From contig NZ_BBLT01000008.1 in NCBI RefSeq assembly GCF_000775915.1, positions 124,001 through 188,000 of the forward strand: a stretch of DNA of 64,000 bases, in the 5' to 3' direction. Below, one piece after another: positions 56,190-64,000 of this stretch (positions within the stretch are counted from its first letter, which is position 1; the number at the start of each line of letters is the position of its first letter). The notes beneath the pieces are model-generated. The model had not been told where the DNA came from. It did not search any database and saw nothing but the letters and a program-made list of their open reading frames with translations. The DNA is from Sporocytophaga myxococcoides (GTDB lineage Bacteria; Bacteroidota; Bacteroidia; Cytophagales; Cytophagaceae). The translations under genes were made by a program, and so were the position numbers.

Positions 56190-57026
56190 ATGATCAGAGT
56201 ATTTTTTCTTTTCCTTTTGTGTTCAAATGTTTACGGACAGATAGATACAAGTAAAATTAGTATAACCAATAGAACTTACTATGAATATACATTTTCAAAT
56301 CAAGATGAAGATGAATATGATTATGATGATTATGGATATGATGAGGATGAATATGAAGTTGAATATGAAAATGACTCTGATAATGAATTGGAACAAGACC
56401 AAGCTAATTATGACTCGGTGTTACTTGATTTAAAAGAAATTTTTTATCCCATTGTTAAAACTCCGAATAAAACCTTAGATAAGTTCATAAATAACACTAT
56501 TAAAGATCGGATCGGAATAAATGAATTTAAAGGGTCTTCTGAGAAGTTAACATTGAATTTTGAGGGCGTGGATCGGCCGTCAGAATTTTATATGACCTAT
56601 GTTTTAAACTTTAAAAACTCAAGATATCTCAGTTTTACATTTTCCACTGATGAGTATTCTGGAGGGGGAAGTGGTTCTGCTCATGATCAGATAGCATTGA
56701 CTTTTGATCTTGTTAAAAGCAAAACCTTGTTGTTAAAGGATATTGTTAAAGATCAATACGATACTGATGTTTACAACATTTCTATTACTCAATTAAAAAA
56801 AGCTGTACCTACTTTATTTGGAGAGTATGGGGAAATTGATAATCCTCAATTATTTCATTTTGTAAGTACACTCAATTTTCCTGTGGCAATAAAAAAGGAA
56901 GGAGTAGTTATTTATTGGAATTTAAATTGGGGGGCTCGTTCGGCTGCTGAAGAAGTTATCATTCGCTTTGATCAATATTCACATATATTTAAAAATGATT
57001 TTTTGAAAACGGTTAAGAGTAAATAA
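56190..57026 (+). CDS. DUF3298-type exported protein with acidic Tyr/Asp/Glu tract
   Basis: A 278-residue exported protein. The signal peptide MIRVFFLFLLCSNVYGQ fixes ATG 56190. An acidic tract of about 32 residues (DEDEYDYDDYGYDEDEYEVE and beyond) occupies roughly residues 37-68. Then a domain with NKTLDKFINNTIKDRIG, YLSFTFSTDEYSGGGSGSAHD and a late WNLNWGARSAAEEVIIRF motif resembles the DUF3298/RsiV-type fold. The acidic tract suggests cation binding or surface charge. Function unknown. Confidence 0.7.
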   Translation: MIRVFFLFLLCSNVYGQIDTSKISITNRTYYEYTFSNQDEDEYDYDDYGYDEDEYEVEYENDSDNELEQDQANYDSVLLDLKEIFYPIVKTPNKTLDKFINNTIKDRIGINEFKGSSEKLTLNFEGVDRPSEFYMTYVLNFKNSRYLSFTFSTDEYSGGGSGSAHDQIALTFDLVKSKTLLLKDIVKDQYDTDVYNISITQLKKAVPTLFGEYGEIDNPQLFHFVSTLNFPVAIKKEGVVIYWNLNWGARSAAEEVIIRFDQYSHIFKNDFLKTVKSK

Positions 57027-57086
57027 AATGGTGGTTTCTAATCTGATTTTGAAATTTTTACTGAAGTAAATAAGAATAAACTACTC

Positions 57087-58280
57087 ATGGAATATTTTTC
57101 GACAATCGAAAAAGCGGTATATCTGATTGGAATAAAAAGAACTAAAGATGCCGTTAGTATACTAAAGGACGTAATAACAAACTATCCAGAAGCAGCACAT
57201 CCTCACTCTTTGCTTTCATTATGTTATGCAGATTCCAAACAACATAAAGCGGCAATCGAAGAAGCAAAGCTTGCAATATCCATGGAGCCTGATTCTTCAT
57301 TTCCGCACTATGCACTCGCATATGCCCATTTTTCCAGGGAAAAATTTTCGCAGGCTGAATATGCAATACGTCAGGCTCTGGCAATAGATCCTGATATAGA
57401 CTCTTATATTCATATCCTGGCAGCTTCCCTTTTTAATCAGGGTATGTACAAGGAATGTATGAATGCCGTTCAGCACGGACTTCAGATAAATCCAAACAAT
57501 AATGATCTGCTAACATTAAAGAGTCTTCTATATACCAATAAGGGTGATTTAAAAAGAGCAGATGAATTTATCAATAAAAGTCTTTATGAAGATCCTGAAA
57601 ATACTATTGCTCTTGCAAGAAAAGGCTGGCTTGATCTCGATAAGGGAAGTTATAAATCTGCGCAAACAACCTTTCTGAGTGCTCTGTCAAAAGACCCAAT
57701 GAACGAAGCTGCAAGAGAAGGACTGCTGGAAGTATATAAATTGAAAAGTAAGGTTTTTAATTTCTTCATCAGTAAAAGCTTCCGGACATTCTATTTTGAG
57801 TTCAGGTGGTATACCATATTTTTAATACTGATCTTTATTAAGACTCTTCCCATATGGTTCTTTTTACTGAGTGTTTATCTTCTTGCTGGGTGGTATCTTA
57901 GTGTTCTTTTTAACTATATATTGAGATTCGGAGAAAAGACAAAGTATCTGATTACGGATAGGCAAAAGAAACAATCAGATGTTTTTATCATCATCAATTT
58001 AGTGGTTGGAGTTCTGACTGTTATTGCCGGAATTAAAGAATCTCATATGTTGTGGAAAGTTGTATTTATATTACTTGCCGTATTGTTTATTGCCATTGGT
58101 ACTCTTGAGATTGAAGTTAAAAAGGATAAATGGATGTCAATAGGATGGGGTGTTCTTCTGATAGGAATATTATTCTTAATGTTCTCCTATTCATTGTATA
58201 TAGTAGCCATAGCCAGTGTATTTGTTATATGTACCTATGGGCTAGGATGGAGTGTGCGGTTTGTTCGGACAAGTGACTGA
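57087..58280 (+). CDS. TPR protein with C-terminal membrane helices
   Basis: A 397-residue protein. The N-terminal half has about six TPR units (AVSILKDVITNYPEAAHPHS, EEAKLAISMEPDSSFPHYAL, QAEYAIRQALAIDPDIDSYI and similar, to about residue 225). The C-terminal half has five to six hydrophobic helices (about 245-385). There is no signal peptide, so the TPR part faces the cytoplasm. Partner and function are unknown. It follows the DUF3298 gene by 60 bases. Confidence 0.8.
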   Translation: MEYFSTIEKAVYLIGIKRTKDAVSILKDVITNYPEAAHPHSLLSLCYADSKQHKAAIEEAKLAISMEPDSSFPHYALAYAHFSREKFSQAEYAIRQALAIDPDIDSYIHILAASLFNQGMYKECMNAVQHGLQINPNNNDLLTLKSLLYTNKGDLKRADEFINKSLYEDPENTIALARKGWLDLDKGSYKSAQTTFLSALSKDPMNEAAREGLLEVYKLKSKVFNFFISKSFRTFYFEFRWYTIFLILIFIKTLPIWFFLLSVYLLAGWYLSVLFNYILRFGEKTKYLITDRQKKQSDVFIIINLVVGVLTVIAGIKESHMLWKVVFILLAVLFIAIGTLEIEVKKDKWMSIGWGVLLIGILFLMFSYSLYIVAIASVFVICTYGLGWSVRFVRTSD

Positions 58281-58465
58281 TTTGAGTATACCTGTGGATA
58301 ATATTCTGATGCCTCATAATCAATAGTATGTTTGAATCGGATTATGGATTAGTGGGATTTGTCTCGTTGCGCCTCGTCCTAATATAGGTTTACAGTTTTT
58401 GATTTGAAAAATAATTATGTTAATCCTTAAATCCATATTTATCTTTGTCTCAAATTAAGACAACA

Positions 58466-59482
58466 ATGGACTATCAATGTTATAAAGTATTTAAACCAGG
58501 CTCTTTAAATAAATTAAAGTTCACCATCCAAAAGCTTGGAAAACCTGGAAAAGGTGAAGTAACGGTTCAAGTAAAGGCTATTGGACTTAACTATGCCGAT
58601 ATTTTTGCCATTATGGGATTATATAGTGCTACCCCGAAAGATCCTTTTATCCCCGGCCTGGAATATGCCGGTATTGTTGCAGAAGTAGGTGAAGGTGTTC
58701 AAGATTTCAAAGCTGGAGATAAGGTCATGGGAGTAACCCGTTTTGGAGGATACACCGAAGTTCTGAATATTGATCACAGGTATATTATAACATTGCCAGA
58801 GGGATGGTCATTTGAAGAAGGTGCAGCCTTTCCTGTTCAGGTTCTTACTGCATATTATGGTCTGGTTACATTAGGCAATTTACAACATGGACAATCCGTG
58901 TTGATACATAGCGCTGCGGGAGGTGTGGGACTATTGGCCAACAGAATAGCTAAGAAGATGGGCGCTTATACCATTGGAGTGGTTGGTAACGAATCTAAAT
59001 TTGACATCTTAAAGAAAGAGGGATACGATCGTTTTTTAATCCGTTCCAATAAATTTAAAAAGGATGTCACAGAAGCATTGGCAGGAAGAGAATTAAACCT
59101 CGTGATGGAGACAACAGGGGATAAGTTCTTTCATTGGAGTTATGATTTGCTCGCTCCCATGGGCCGCGTCATATCCTATGGTTCTGCTCAATTTACTCCA
59201 TCAGGACAGGCTCCATTTTATCCCCTTTTGTTGTTTAAGTACCTGTTTCGTCCCAGAGTTGATCCCTTATCTATGATAAAAGCTAATAAATCTCTGATGG
59301 CATTTAATCTTATCTGGTTGTATGAAAAGGCTGATATCATGAAAGAACTGCTCAATGATATATTTAAACTGAATTTGGAAGCTCCCATTATTGGCAGAAC
59401 ATATGAATTTAACAAGCTTCCTCAGGCTTTAATAGACTTCAAGGCTGGAGGGACAATCGGGAAGTTGATCGTGAAACTTTAA
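58466..59482 (+). CDS. Zinc-independent quinone-oxidoreductase/MDR-type dehydrogenase
   Basis: A 338-residue medium-chain dehydrogenase/reductase of the quinone oxidoreductase (Qor/VAT-1-like) type. It has YADIFAIMGLY near residue 42, PGLEYAGIVAEVGEGVQDFKAGDKVMG (about 60-85) and the NADP-binding motif SAAGGVGLLANRIAKKMGA (about 145-163). The zinc ligands of alcohol dehydrogenases are absent. ATG 58466 is chosen over an upstream TTG. It probably reduces quinones or enones with NADPH. Confidence 0.88.
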   Translation: MDYQCYKVFKPGSLNKLKFTIQKLGKPGKGEVTVQVKAIGLNYADIFAIMGLYSATPKDPFIPGLEYAGIVAEVGEGVQDFKAGDKVMGVTRFGGYTEVLNIDHRYIITLPEGWSFEEGAAFPVQVLTAYYGLVTLGNLQHGQSVLIHSAAGGVGLLANRIAKKMGAYTIGVVGNESKFDILKKEGYDRFLIRSNKFKKDVTEALAGRELNLVMETTGDKFFHWSYDLLAPMGRVISYGSAQFTPSGQAPFYPLLLFKYLFRPRVDPLSMIKANKSLMAFNLIWLYEKADIMKELLNDIFKLNLEAPIIGRTYEFNKLPQALIDFKAGGTIGKLIVKL

Positions 59483-59491
59483 AGCTCCGTA

Positions 59492-59513
59492 GAGACGCCA
59501 TGCTTGGTGTCTC
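59492..59513. repeat. GAGACGCC palindromic repeat, copy 1
   Basis: GAGACGCCA and TGGTGTCTC form a 9-bp stem (one G-U pair) around TGCT. A second copy is at 59642-59663. Confidence 0.7.
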
Positions 59514-59641
59514 CATTGTTAATAACGTTGGTCCAATCCATTTCTTGCAACATTAATTAAAAAGCAAATTTATTTTTAGCATTTTTAAAAAAGAGTTATA
59601 GCATTGAAAAAAAAGGAAAGGTTCTTACAATAGAATGTTTT

Positions 59642-59663
59642 GAGACGCCTGGCATGGCGTCTC
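59642..59663. repeat. GAGACGCC palindromic repeat, copy 2
   Basis: GAGACGCC and GGCGTCTC form a perfect 8-bp stem around TGGCAT. Its core is shared with copy 1. The pair flanks about 130 bases between convergent genes; on each side such hairpins may act as terminators or as a REP-like element. Confidence 0.7.
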
Positions 59664-59694
59664 ATGGTACTGTAATTGCAGGTTAATTTTTTTT

Positions 59695-60954
59695 TTATTC
59701 AAGCACTTTCAACATCGCTCCAGCTTTCAACATACACTCTTCATATTCCTTTTCTGCGTCCGCTTCATAAGTAATCGCGCTGCCTACCTGAAAAGATATC
59801 TTCTGATTTTTTTCATCATAAAAAATACTTCTGATGATCACATTCAGGTCAAAATCTCCATCTCGAGTAAAGAATCCTGCTGCTCCGGAAAATATGCCCC
59901 TTTTGCTTTCCTCTATTTCGTCAATAAGCTCCATCGCCCTGATCTTGGGCGCACCCGTCATGCTGCCCATTGGAAAAGCATTTTTAATCGCATCCACAGC
60001 ATCTGTATTTTCATACATTTCACCTGTAATGGTAGAAATCATCTGATGCACCTGTTGAAAGGTATGCACTCCGAAAATCTCTTCAGCTATGACAGTACCG
60101 GGCTTGCAGCTTCTTGAAAGATCGTTTCTGACAAGGTCTACGATCATCATGTTTTCTGCAATCTCTTTTTCACTTGTTTTTAAATCTTCAATCAGGGCAA
60201 TGTCTTCCTCAAGCGTGGCGCCTCTTTTACGTGTTCCTTTAATAGGTTGTGAAATTAATTTTTTACCCTCCTTTTTCAGAAACCTCTCCGGTGATGCTGA
60301 TATCAGATAAAGAGAATCAACTTTGATTAAACAGGAAAATGGCATTGGTGAAATTTCATTCAACTTAAGATAAGTCTGAACAGGAGAAATGCCTCCTTGT
60401 GCCGTAAACTCTATGCAATAATTTAATTCATAAATATCACCATCTCTTAAATGTTCTTTTATCAGATCTACTTTCTTAATATAGTTTTCTTTTGAAACAG
60501 AGGCAGCAGGTGAATTAATGATATGATGTTTGTTTGCAATTGCATCAATTTCAAAAGAATGGATTTCCTCGAAAATAGCTTCAGGATTTTCAGATTGAAT
60601 AGTCACTTGATTTTCCTCAAACAACAGCAGGTGTTCTGGCTCAAAGAAACAAATAGAAGGGAATTCAATATATTCTGGATTTTTGCTCTGGAGTTTTTCA
60701 ATCTCATTTTTAAGATCGTATGTGAAGAATCCGAATAACCAACCCTGATTCTTGTCTTGCCATTCCTGAAGTGAATTGAATCCGTTTTGATCCGAACTGA
60801 TGACAGATTTTTCTCCAACTGCCAGCATATTAGGGAAGCCATTATAGAGATAATGGATCTGATTGTTATCCAGCCAGGCAAAGTGAGAAAATTTTTGAGC
60901 CCATAAGAGGGCTTGTTTTCTAAAATATTCTTTATTCTGAATATGAAAAATCAT
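59695..60954 (-). CDS. pabB: Aminodeoxychorismate synthase component I
   Basis: A 419-residue chorismate-using enzyme that makes 4-amino-4-deoxychorismate for folate. The C-terminal half holds the family motifs: ELNYCIEF, ISASPERFL, QPIKGTRKRG (about 240), ENMMIVDLVRNDLSRSC (about 268), FGVHTFQQVHQMISTITGE (about 290) and FPMGSMTGAPKIRAMELIDEIE (about 325). The PIKGTR motif favours PabB over TrpE (usually PIAGT). No amidotransferase (PabA) gene is adjacent. The ATG at 60954 is the natural start. Confidence 0.9.
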   Translation of the reverse strand: MIFHIQNKEYFRKQALLWAQKFSHFAWLDNNQIHYLYNGFPNMLAVGEKSVISSDQNGFNSLQEWQDKNQGWLFGFFTYDLKNEIEKLQSKNPEYIEFPSICFFEPEHLLLFEENQVTIQSENPEAIFEEIHSFEIDAIANKHHIINSPAASVSKENYIKKVDLIKEHLRDGDIYELNYCIEFTAQGGISPVQTYLKLNEISPMPFSCLIKVDSLYLISASPERFLKKEGKKLISQPIKGTRKRGATLEEDIALIEDLKTSEKEIAENMMIVDLVRNDLSRSCKPGTVIAEEIFGVHTFQQVHQMISTITGEMYENTDAVDAIKNAFPMGSMTGAPKIRAMELIDEIEESKRGIFSGAAGFFTRDGDFDLNVIIRSIFYDEKNQKISFQVGSAITYEADAEKEYEECMLKAGAMLKVLE

Positions 60955-61148
60955 GCAGTTGGAAATGAGTGAATTATGTGCTATTGTATGCTTTTTCCTC
61001 AGTAAATCTAACCAAAGGAATATTCAGGCGCAAAATCAATAATTCAAATCCTCTCCCTGGTTATCATATTTCTTAAGCAAAAAGTGATAATTTTGCTGTT
61101 TAAAATGTTGTCAGGTAGACACAAAGAAAATATTAGCGTTTTTCAGCA

Positions 61149-63545
61149 TTGAATTATCCCGATAATATAGAAACCAAATTAGGTTTTAATCAGATCAGAG
61201 AATTGTTAAAGCAGGAATGCCTTAGCACTCTTGGTCAGCATTATGTAGACAAAATCCGCTATTCAACGGATGCTTCACTTGTTTCCCGTCTGCTGAATCA
61301 GACTTGGGAATTTACAAGAATACTTACAGAGCAGGTATTGTTTCCTTCTTCTAATTACATCGATGTAACTCCTTATCTTCAGAATATAAGGATTCAAGGG
61401 GTTTTTCTGGAGCCTTCCGCATTCTTTGATATCAAACTTTCTTTAAGGACAATTATCCGTTGCCTTGAGTTTTTTGATGAGAATGAAGCTTATCCTTATC
61501 TGAAAGAGCAGGCTAAGTCAGTAAATGCAGATGAGAAGATATATAAGGCTATTGATGAAATCATTGACGATCGTGGTCAGGTGCGTGACAATGCTTCTCC
61601 TGAATTACTGGAAATCAGAAGGAGTCTTATTTCAGAACAAAGCCGTATTAGAAGAGAACTGGACAGGCTTTTAAAACTAGCGAAAAGAGAGGGATATACT
61701 GAGTCGGATGTAGAAATTACTATCCGTAATGGAAGGATGGTAATACCGGTGCAGGCAGAGCATAAAAGGCGTCTTAAAGGGTTTATTCAGGATGAATCTG
61801 CATCGGGACAAACAGTCTTCATTGAGCCTGCTGAAGTTCTGGAGGGGAATAACATCATTCGTGAACTGGAATATAAAGAAAGAAGAGAGATTATCCGGAT
61901 TCTTACTGTTCTCACAGATCGTATTCGTCCTTTTGTTCCTGATCTTCAGAAAGCTTATGCATTTCTTGGTATTATAGATTTTATCAGAGCAAAAGCAAAA
62001 TTTGGCATTGCAATTAATGCTCAGCTGCCTAAGATAAGCGATAAGCCTGTAATAAGGTGGAAGAGTGCAAGGCATCCTTTGTTGTTTCTTAACCTTAAAA
62101 AATCAGAAAAAAACATTGTACCTCTTGATATAGAACTTACCGAAGAAAACAGAATTCTAGTTATTTCAGGTCCGAACGCGGGAGGGAAATCTGTATGTCT
62201 GAAGTCTACAGGACTACTGCAATACATGTTTCAGTGTGGTTTGCTGGTGAGTGCAGATGAGTTTTCTGAGTTTGGGATGTTTCAGGATATCTTCCTCGAT
62301 ATTGGTGATGAGCAATCCATTGAAAATGATTTGAGCACCTATAGCTCTCATCTTACCAATATGAAGGCTTTCCTTAATTTTTCAGGAAAGAAATCTCTTG
62401 TGCTGATAGACGAATTCGGGACAGGTACAGAGCCTCAGTTAGGTGCAGCGATATCAGAAGCGGTACTTGAAAGACTAAATGAAAAGAAAGTATGGGGAGT
62501 TATAACTACTCACTATTCTAACCTGAAAACAATGGCAGAGAAAACTCCTGGAATTATCAATGGTGCTATGAGATTTGATCTGGATTTGCTAGAGCCTTTG
62601 TATCAGCTTGAGATAGGTCGCCCGGGGAGTTCTTTTGCATTTGAAATTGCTGCAAAGATAGGTTTGGATAAAGCGACAATAGAACGTTCCAGATCAAAGC
62701 TGGGAAGGAGTCAGGTAAACTTTGAGCGTCTTGCTAATGAGTTGCAAAAAGAAAAGGATTTGTTGATTAAGCAAAATCAGGAGGCCAGAGGGGATAAGCA
62801 GCAGCTGGACAAAACACTTGCAGAATATAGTAAGCTGAAAGAAGAGCTAGAGCAAAACAGAAGACGACTTCTTAATGAGGCCAAACAGCAAGCTAAACAG
62901 TTGGTTGCAGAGGCGAATCAAAAAATTGAAAATACGATCAGAGCCATTCGCAGCAGTGATGCCGATAAAGAAATAACCAAAACGCTGAGAAAAGAACTCG
63001 ATCTGTATAAGGATATTGAGCTTCAGCCTGAGAAAGTTATAGAAAAAGATGAGCCCAAAGAGGAAACCTTGTTGCTTGAAGGTGAAATTAATGTTGGTGA
63101 TTCTATAAGATTAAAGGGCACGGATACAGTTGGTGAGGTATTAGGTATATCAGGTAAAACGGCTGAGATAGTAATTGGTGATTTAAAATCAAAGGTAAAA
63201 CTTGATCGTCTGGAGAAGGTGTCCAGACGAACTGTGAAAAAGCAGTTTGATGAGGTTTCCAGAAGAAGTACTGCAATGCTGATGAATGAAAAGATGATGT
63301 CATTTTCTTCTAATCTGGATCTGCGCGGTAAAAGAGGGGAGGAAGCGATAAAAGAGCTGGAAGAGTTTATGGATTCTGCGATCATGCTGGGTATTCCGGA
63401 AATAAGAATCATTCATGGCAAAGGTGACGGGATACTTAGAAACCTTGTAAGAGAGCATCTGAAAAAATATAAACAGATCAGGTCTGTTACTGATGAACAT
63501 GCCGACAGAGGTGGCCCTGGAGTAAGTATTGTCGGAATGAAATAA
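61149..63545 (+). CDS. mutS2: Endonuclease MutS2
   Basis: A 798-residue protein of the MutS2 family, which suppresses recombination and acts in ribosome rescue. The clamp/core region leads to the ATPase with the Walker A GPNAGGKSVCLKSTGLLQ (about 343), the Walker B LVLIDEFGTGTEP (about 420) and the signature ENDLSTYSSHL (about 393). A coiled coil follows (about 520-620), then a KOW-like segment and a C-terminal Smr domain (about 720-798; LDLRGKRGEEA, IIHGKGDGILRN). The start is a TTG at 61149; no ATG gives the family N terminus. A terminator follows 20 bases after the stop. Confidence 0.95.
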   Translation: MNYPDNIETKLGFNQIRELLKQECLSTLGQHYVDKIRYSTDASLVSRLLNQTWEFTRILTEQVLFPSSNYIDVTPYLQNIRIQGVFLEPSAFFDIKLSLRTIIRCLEFFDENEAYPYLKEQAKSVNADEKIYKAIDEIIDDRGQVRDNASPELLEIRRSLISEQSRIRRELDRLLKLAKREGYTESDVEITIRNGRMVIPVQAEHKRRLKGFIQDESASGQTVFIEPAEVLEGNNIIRELEYKERREIIRILTVLTDRIRPFVPDLQKAYAFLGIIDFIRAKAKFGIAINAQLPKISDKPVIRWKSARHPLLFLNLKKSEKNIVPLDIELTEENRILVISGPNAGGKSVCLKSTGLLQYMFQCGLLVSADEFSEFGMFQDIFLDIGDEQSIENDLSTYSSHLTNMKAFLNFSGKKSLVLIDEFGTGTEPQLGAAISEAVLERLNEKKVWGVITTHYSNLKTMAEKTPGIINGAMRFDLDLLEPLYQLEIGRPGSSFAFEIAAKIGLDKATIERSRSKLGRSQVNFERLANELQKEKDLLIKQNQEARGDKQQLDKTLAEYSKLKEELEQNRRRLLNEAKQQAKQLVAEANQKIENTIRAIRSSDADKEITKTLRKELDLYKDIELQPEKVIEKDEPKEETLLLEGEINVGDSIRLKGTDTVGEVLGISGKTAEIVIGDLKSKVKLDRLEKVSRRTVKKQFDEVSRRSTAMLMNEKMMSFSSNLDLRGKRGEEAIKELEEFMDSAIMLGIPEIRIIHGKGDGILRNLVREHLKKYKQIRSVTDEHADRGGPGVSIVGMK

Positions 63546-63565
63546 TTTGGGATGATTATTTTTTA

Positions 63566-63597
63566 AAAGGATTGTTGAAGAACAATCCTTTTTATTT
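63566..63597 (+). terminator. mutS2 terminator
   Basis: A 12-bp stem (63566-63577 with 63582-63593, GAAG loop) followed by a T-rich tail. Confidence 0.88.
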
Positions 63598-63654
63598 TCT
63601 TTGTTGCCGAATTCGTCTGATTTTTTTAAAACAGATTTTATATTAATAATCACA

Positions 63655-64000
63655 ATGGTAAAAAAAATACTATCACTTGATGGAGGAGGCTCGTGGGCTG
63701 TATTACAGGCAATGGCTTTGAGAGAAATATATAAGGATGTAAAGTCAGTCGGCACTAATTGCAGAAATATATTAAATGAATTTGACATCATAGCAGCGAA
63801 TTCAGGAGGAAGTCTTGTGCTGGCAGGTATGATAGAGAAGGCCGATGAAGATATTGATGAAGTAATAAAAATGTTTCTGGATGACAAGATCAGAGATAAA
63901 ATTTTTAGCAAACTTACTTTAGCAGATTTTAGCCTCGAACGTTTGACAAGAATATTTGGAGTTGGTCCTAAATACAAGGCTAGGAAGAAAATCAAAGGTC
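63655..64000 (+). CDS. Patatin-like phospholipase (N-terminal part, cut by window end)
   Basis: An open frame from ATG 63655 runs off the window after 115 residues. It starts MVKKILSLDGGGSWAVLQAM, with the DGGG oxyanion-type motif, and has the nucleophile elbow as ANSGGS near residue 49-54, both typical of patatin-like lipases (catalytic Ser-Asp dyad). The usual GxSxG is here N-S-G-G, and DGGGxxG/R reads DGGGSWA. The catalytic Asp would lie beyond the window. Confidence 0.8.
   Translation, partial: MVKKILSLDGGGSWAVLQAMALREIYKDVKSVGTNCRNILNEFDIIAANSGGSLVLAGMIEKADEDIDEVIKMFLDDKIRDKIFSKLTLADFSLERLTRIFGVGPKYKARKKIKG

Overview
The window is a low-GC, AT-rich stretch of a Bacteroidota chromosome, most likely a Cytophagales-type environmental bacterium. 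Evidence for this: a type IX secretion (T9SS) C-terminal sorting domain, a BatE-like protein, DUF2490 and other Bacteroidota outer-membrane proteins, few Shine-Dalgarno sequences, a TAnnTTTG-type -7 element, and housekeeping genes of Bacteroidota type (metG with a C-terminal tRNA-binding domain, typA, mutS2). No phage, transposase or CRISPR array is visible.

Layout. 1-7.1 kb: tail of an unknown gene, metG, then typA with an alpha/beta hydrolase and an SDR in one operon, and a convergent BatE-like gene. 7.1-9.2 kb: two identical tRNA-Lys(UUU) genes, each with a terminator, then a Crp-type regulator and an SDR that share an identical 16-bp palindromic operator, then what looks like a decayed third tRNA-Lys with its terminator. 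9.2-20.3 kb: an orphan natural-product locus with an Sfp-type phosphopantetheinyl transferase, a 2166-residue NRPS (truncated C, A1, PCP, C, A2, PCP, TE), a glycosyltransferase and a kynurenine-3-monooxygenase-like flavoenzyme. 21.1-23.4 kb: a PAS histidine kinase whose membrane module resembles the ethylene-receptor domain but lacks the copper cysteine. 24.2-34 kb: two secreted arylsulfatases, a 1590-residue surface protein of about 13 repeats and a T9SS-sorted protein. 34.5-39 kb: a Crp-type regulator, a DUF4345 protein and a chromate locus (atypical response regulator, DUF2490, ChrB-like, ChrA). 39.1-41.5 kb: a third sulfatase.

42-43.8 kb: a deaminase plus small membrane protein pair, duplicated in tandem, with the second deaminase reduced to a fragment. 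43.8-48.8 kb: a copper-handling cluster (periplasmic HMA protein, outer-membrane protein, HMA-AraC regulator, CopA, CopZ). 48.8-59.5 kb: mixed genes including a secreted WD40-caspase protein, an APC amino-acid permease, a DUF3298 protein, a TPR membrane protein and a quinone-oxidoreductase-like enzyme. 59.7-64 kb: pabB, mutS2 and the start of a patatin-like phospholipase cut by the window end.

The best candidate for an undescribed system is the NRPS locus: a two-module synthetase with a headless condensation domain at its start, a valine-like second A domain, an A1 code matching nothing I recall exactly, a cysteine-nucleophile thioesterase, its own PPTase, and a KMO-like oxygenase and a glycosyltransferase as possible tailoring enzymes.
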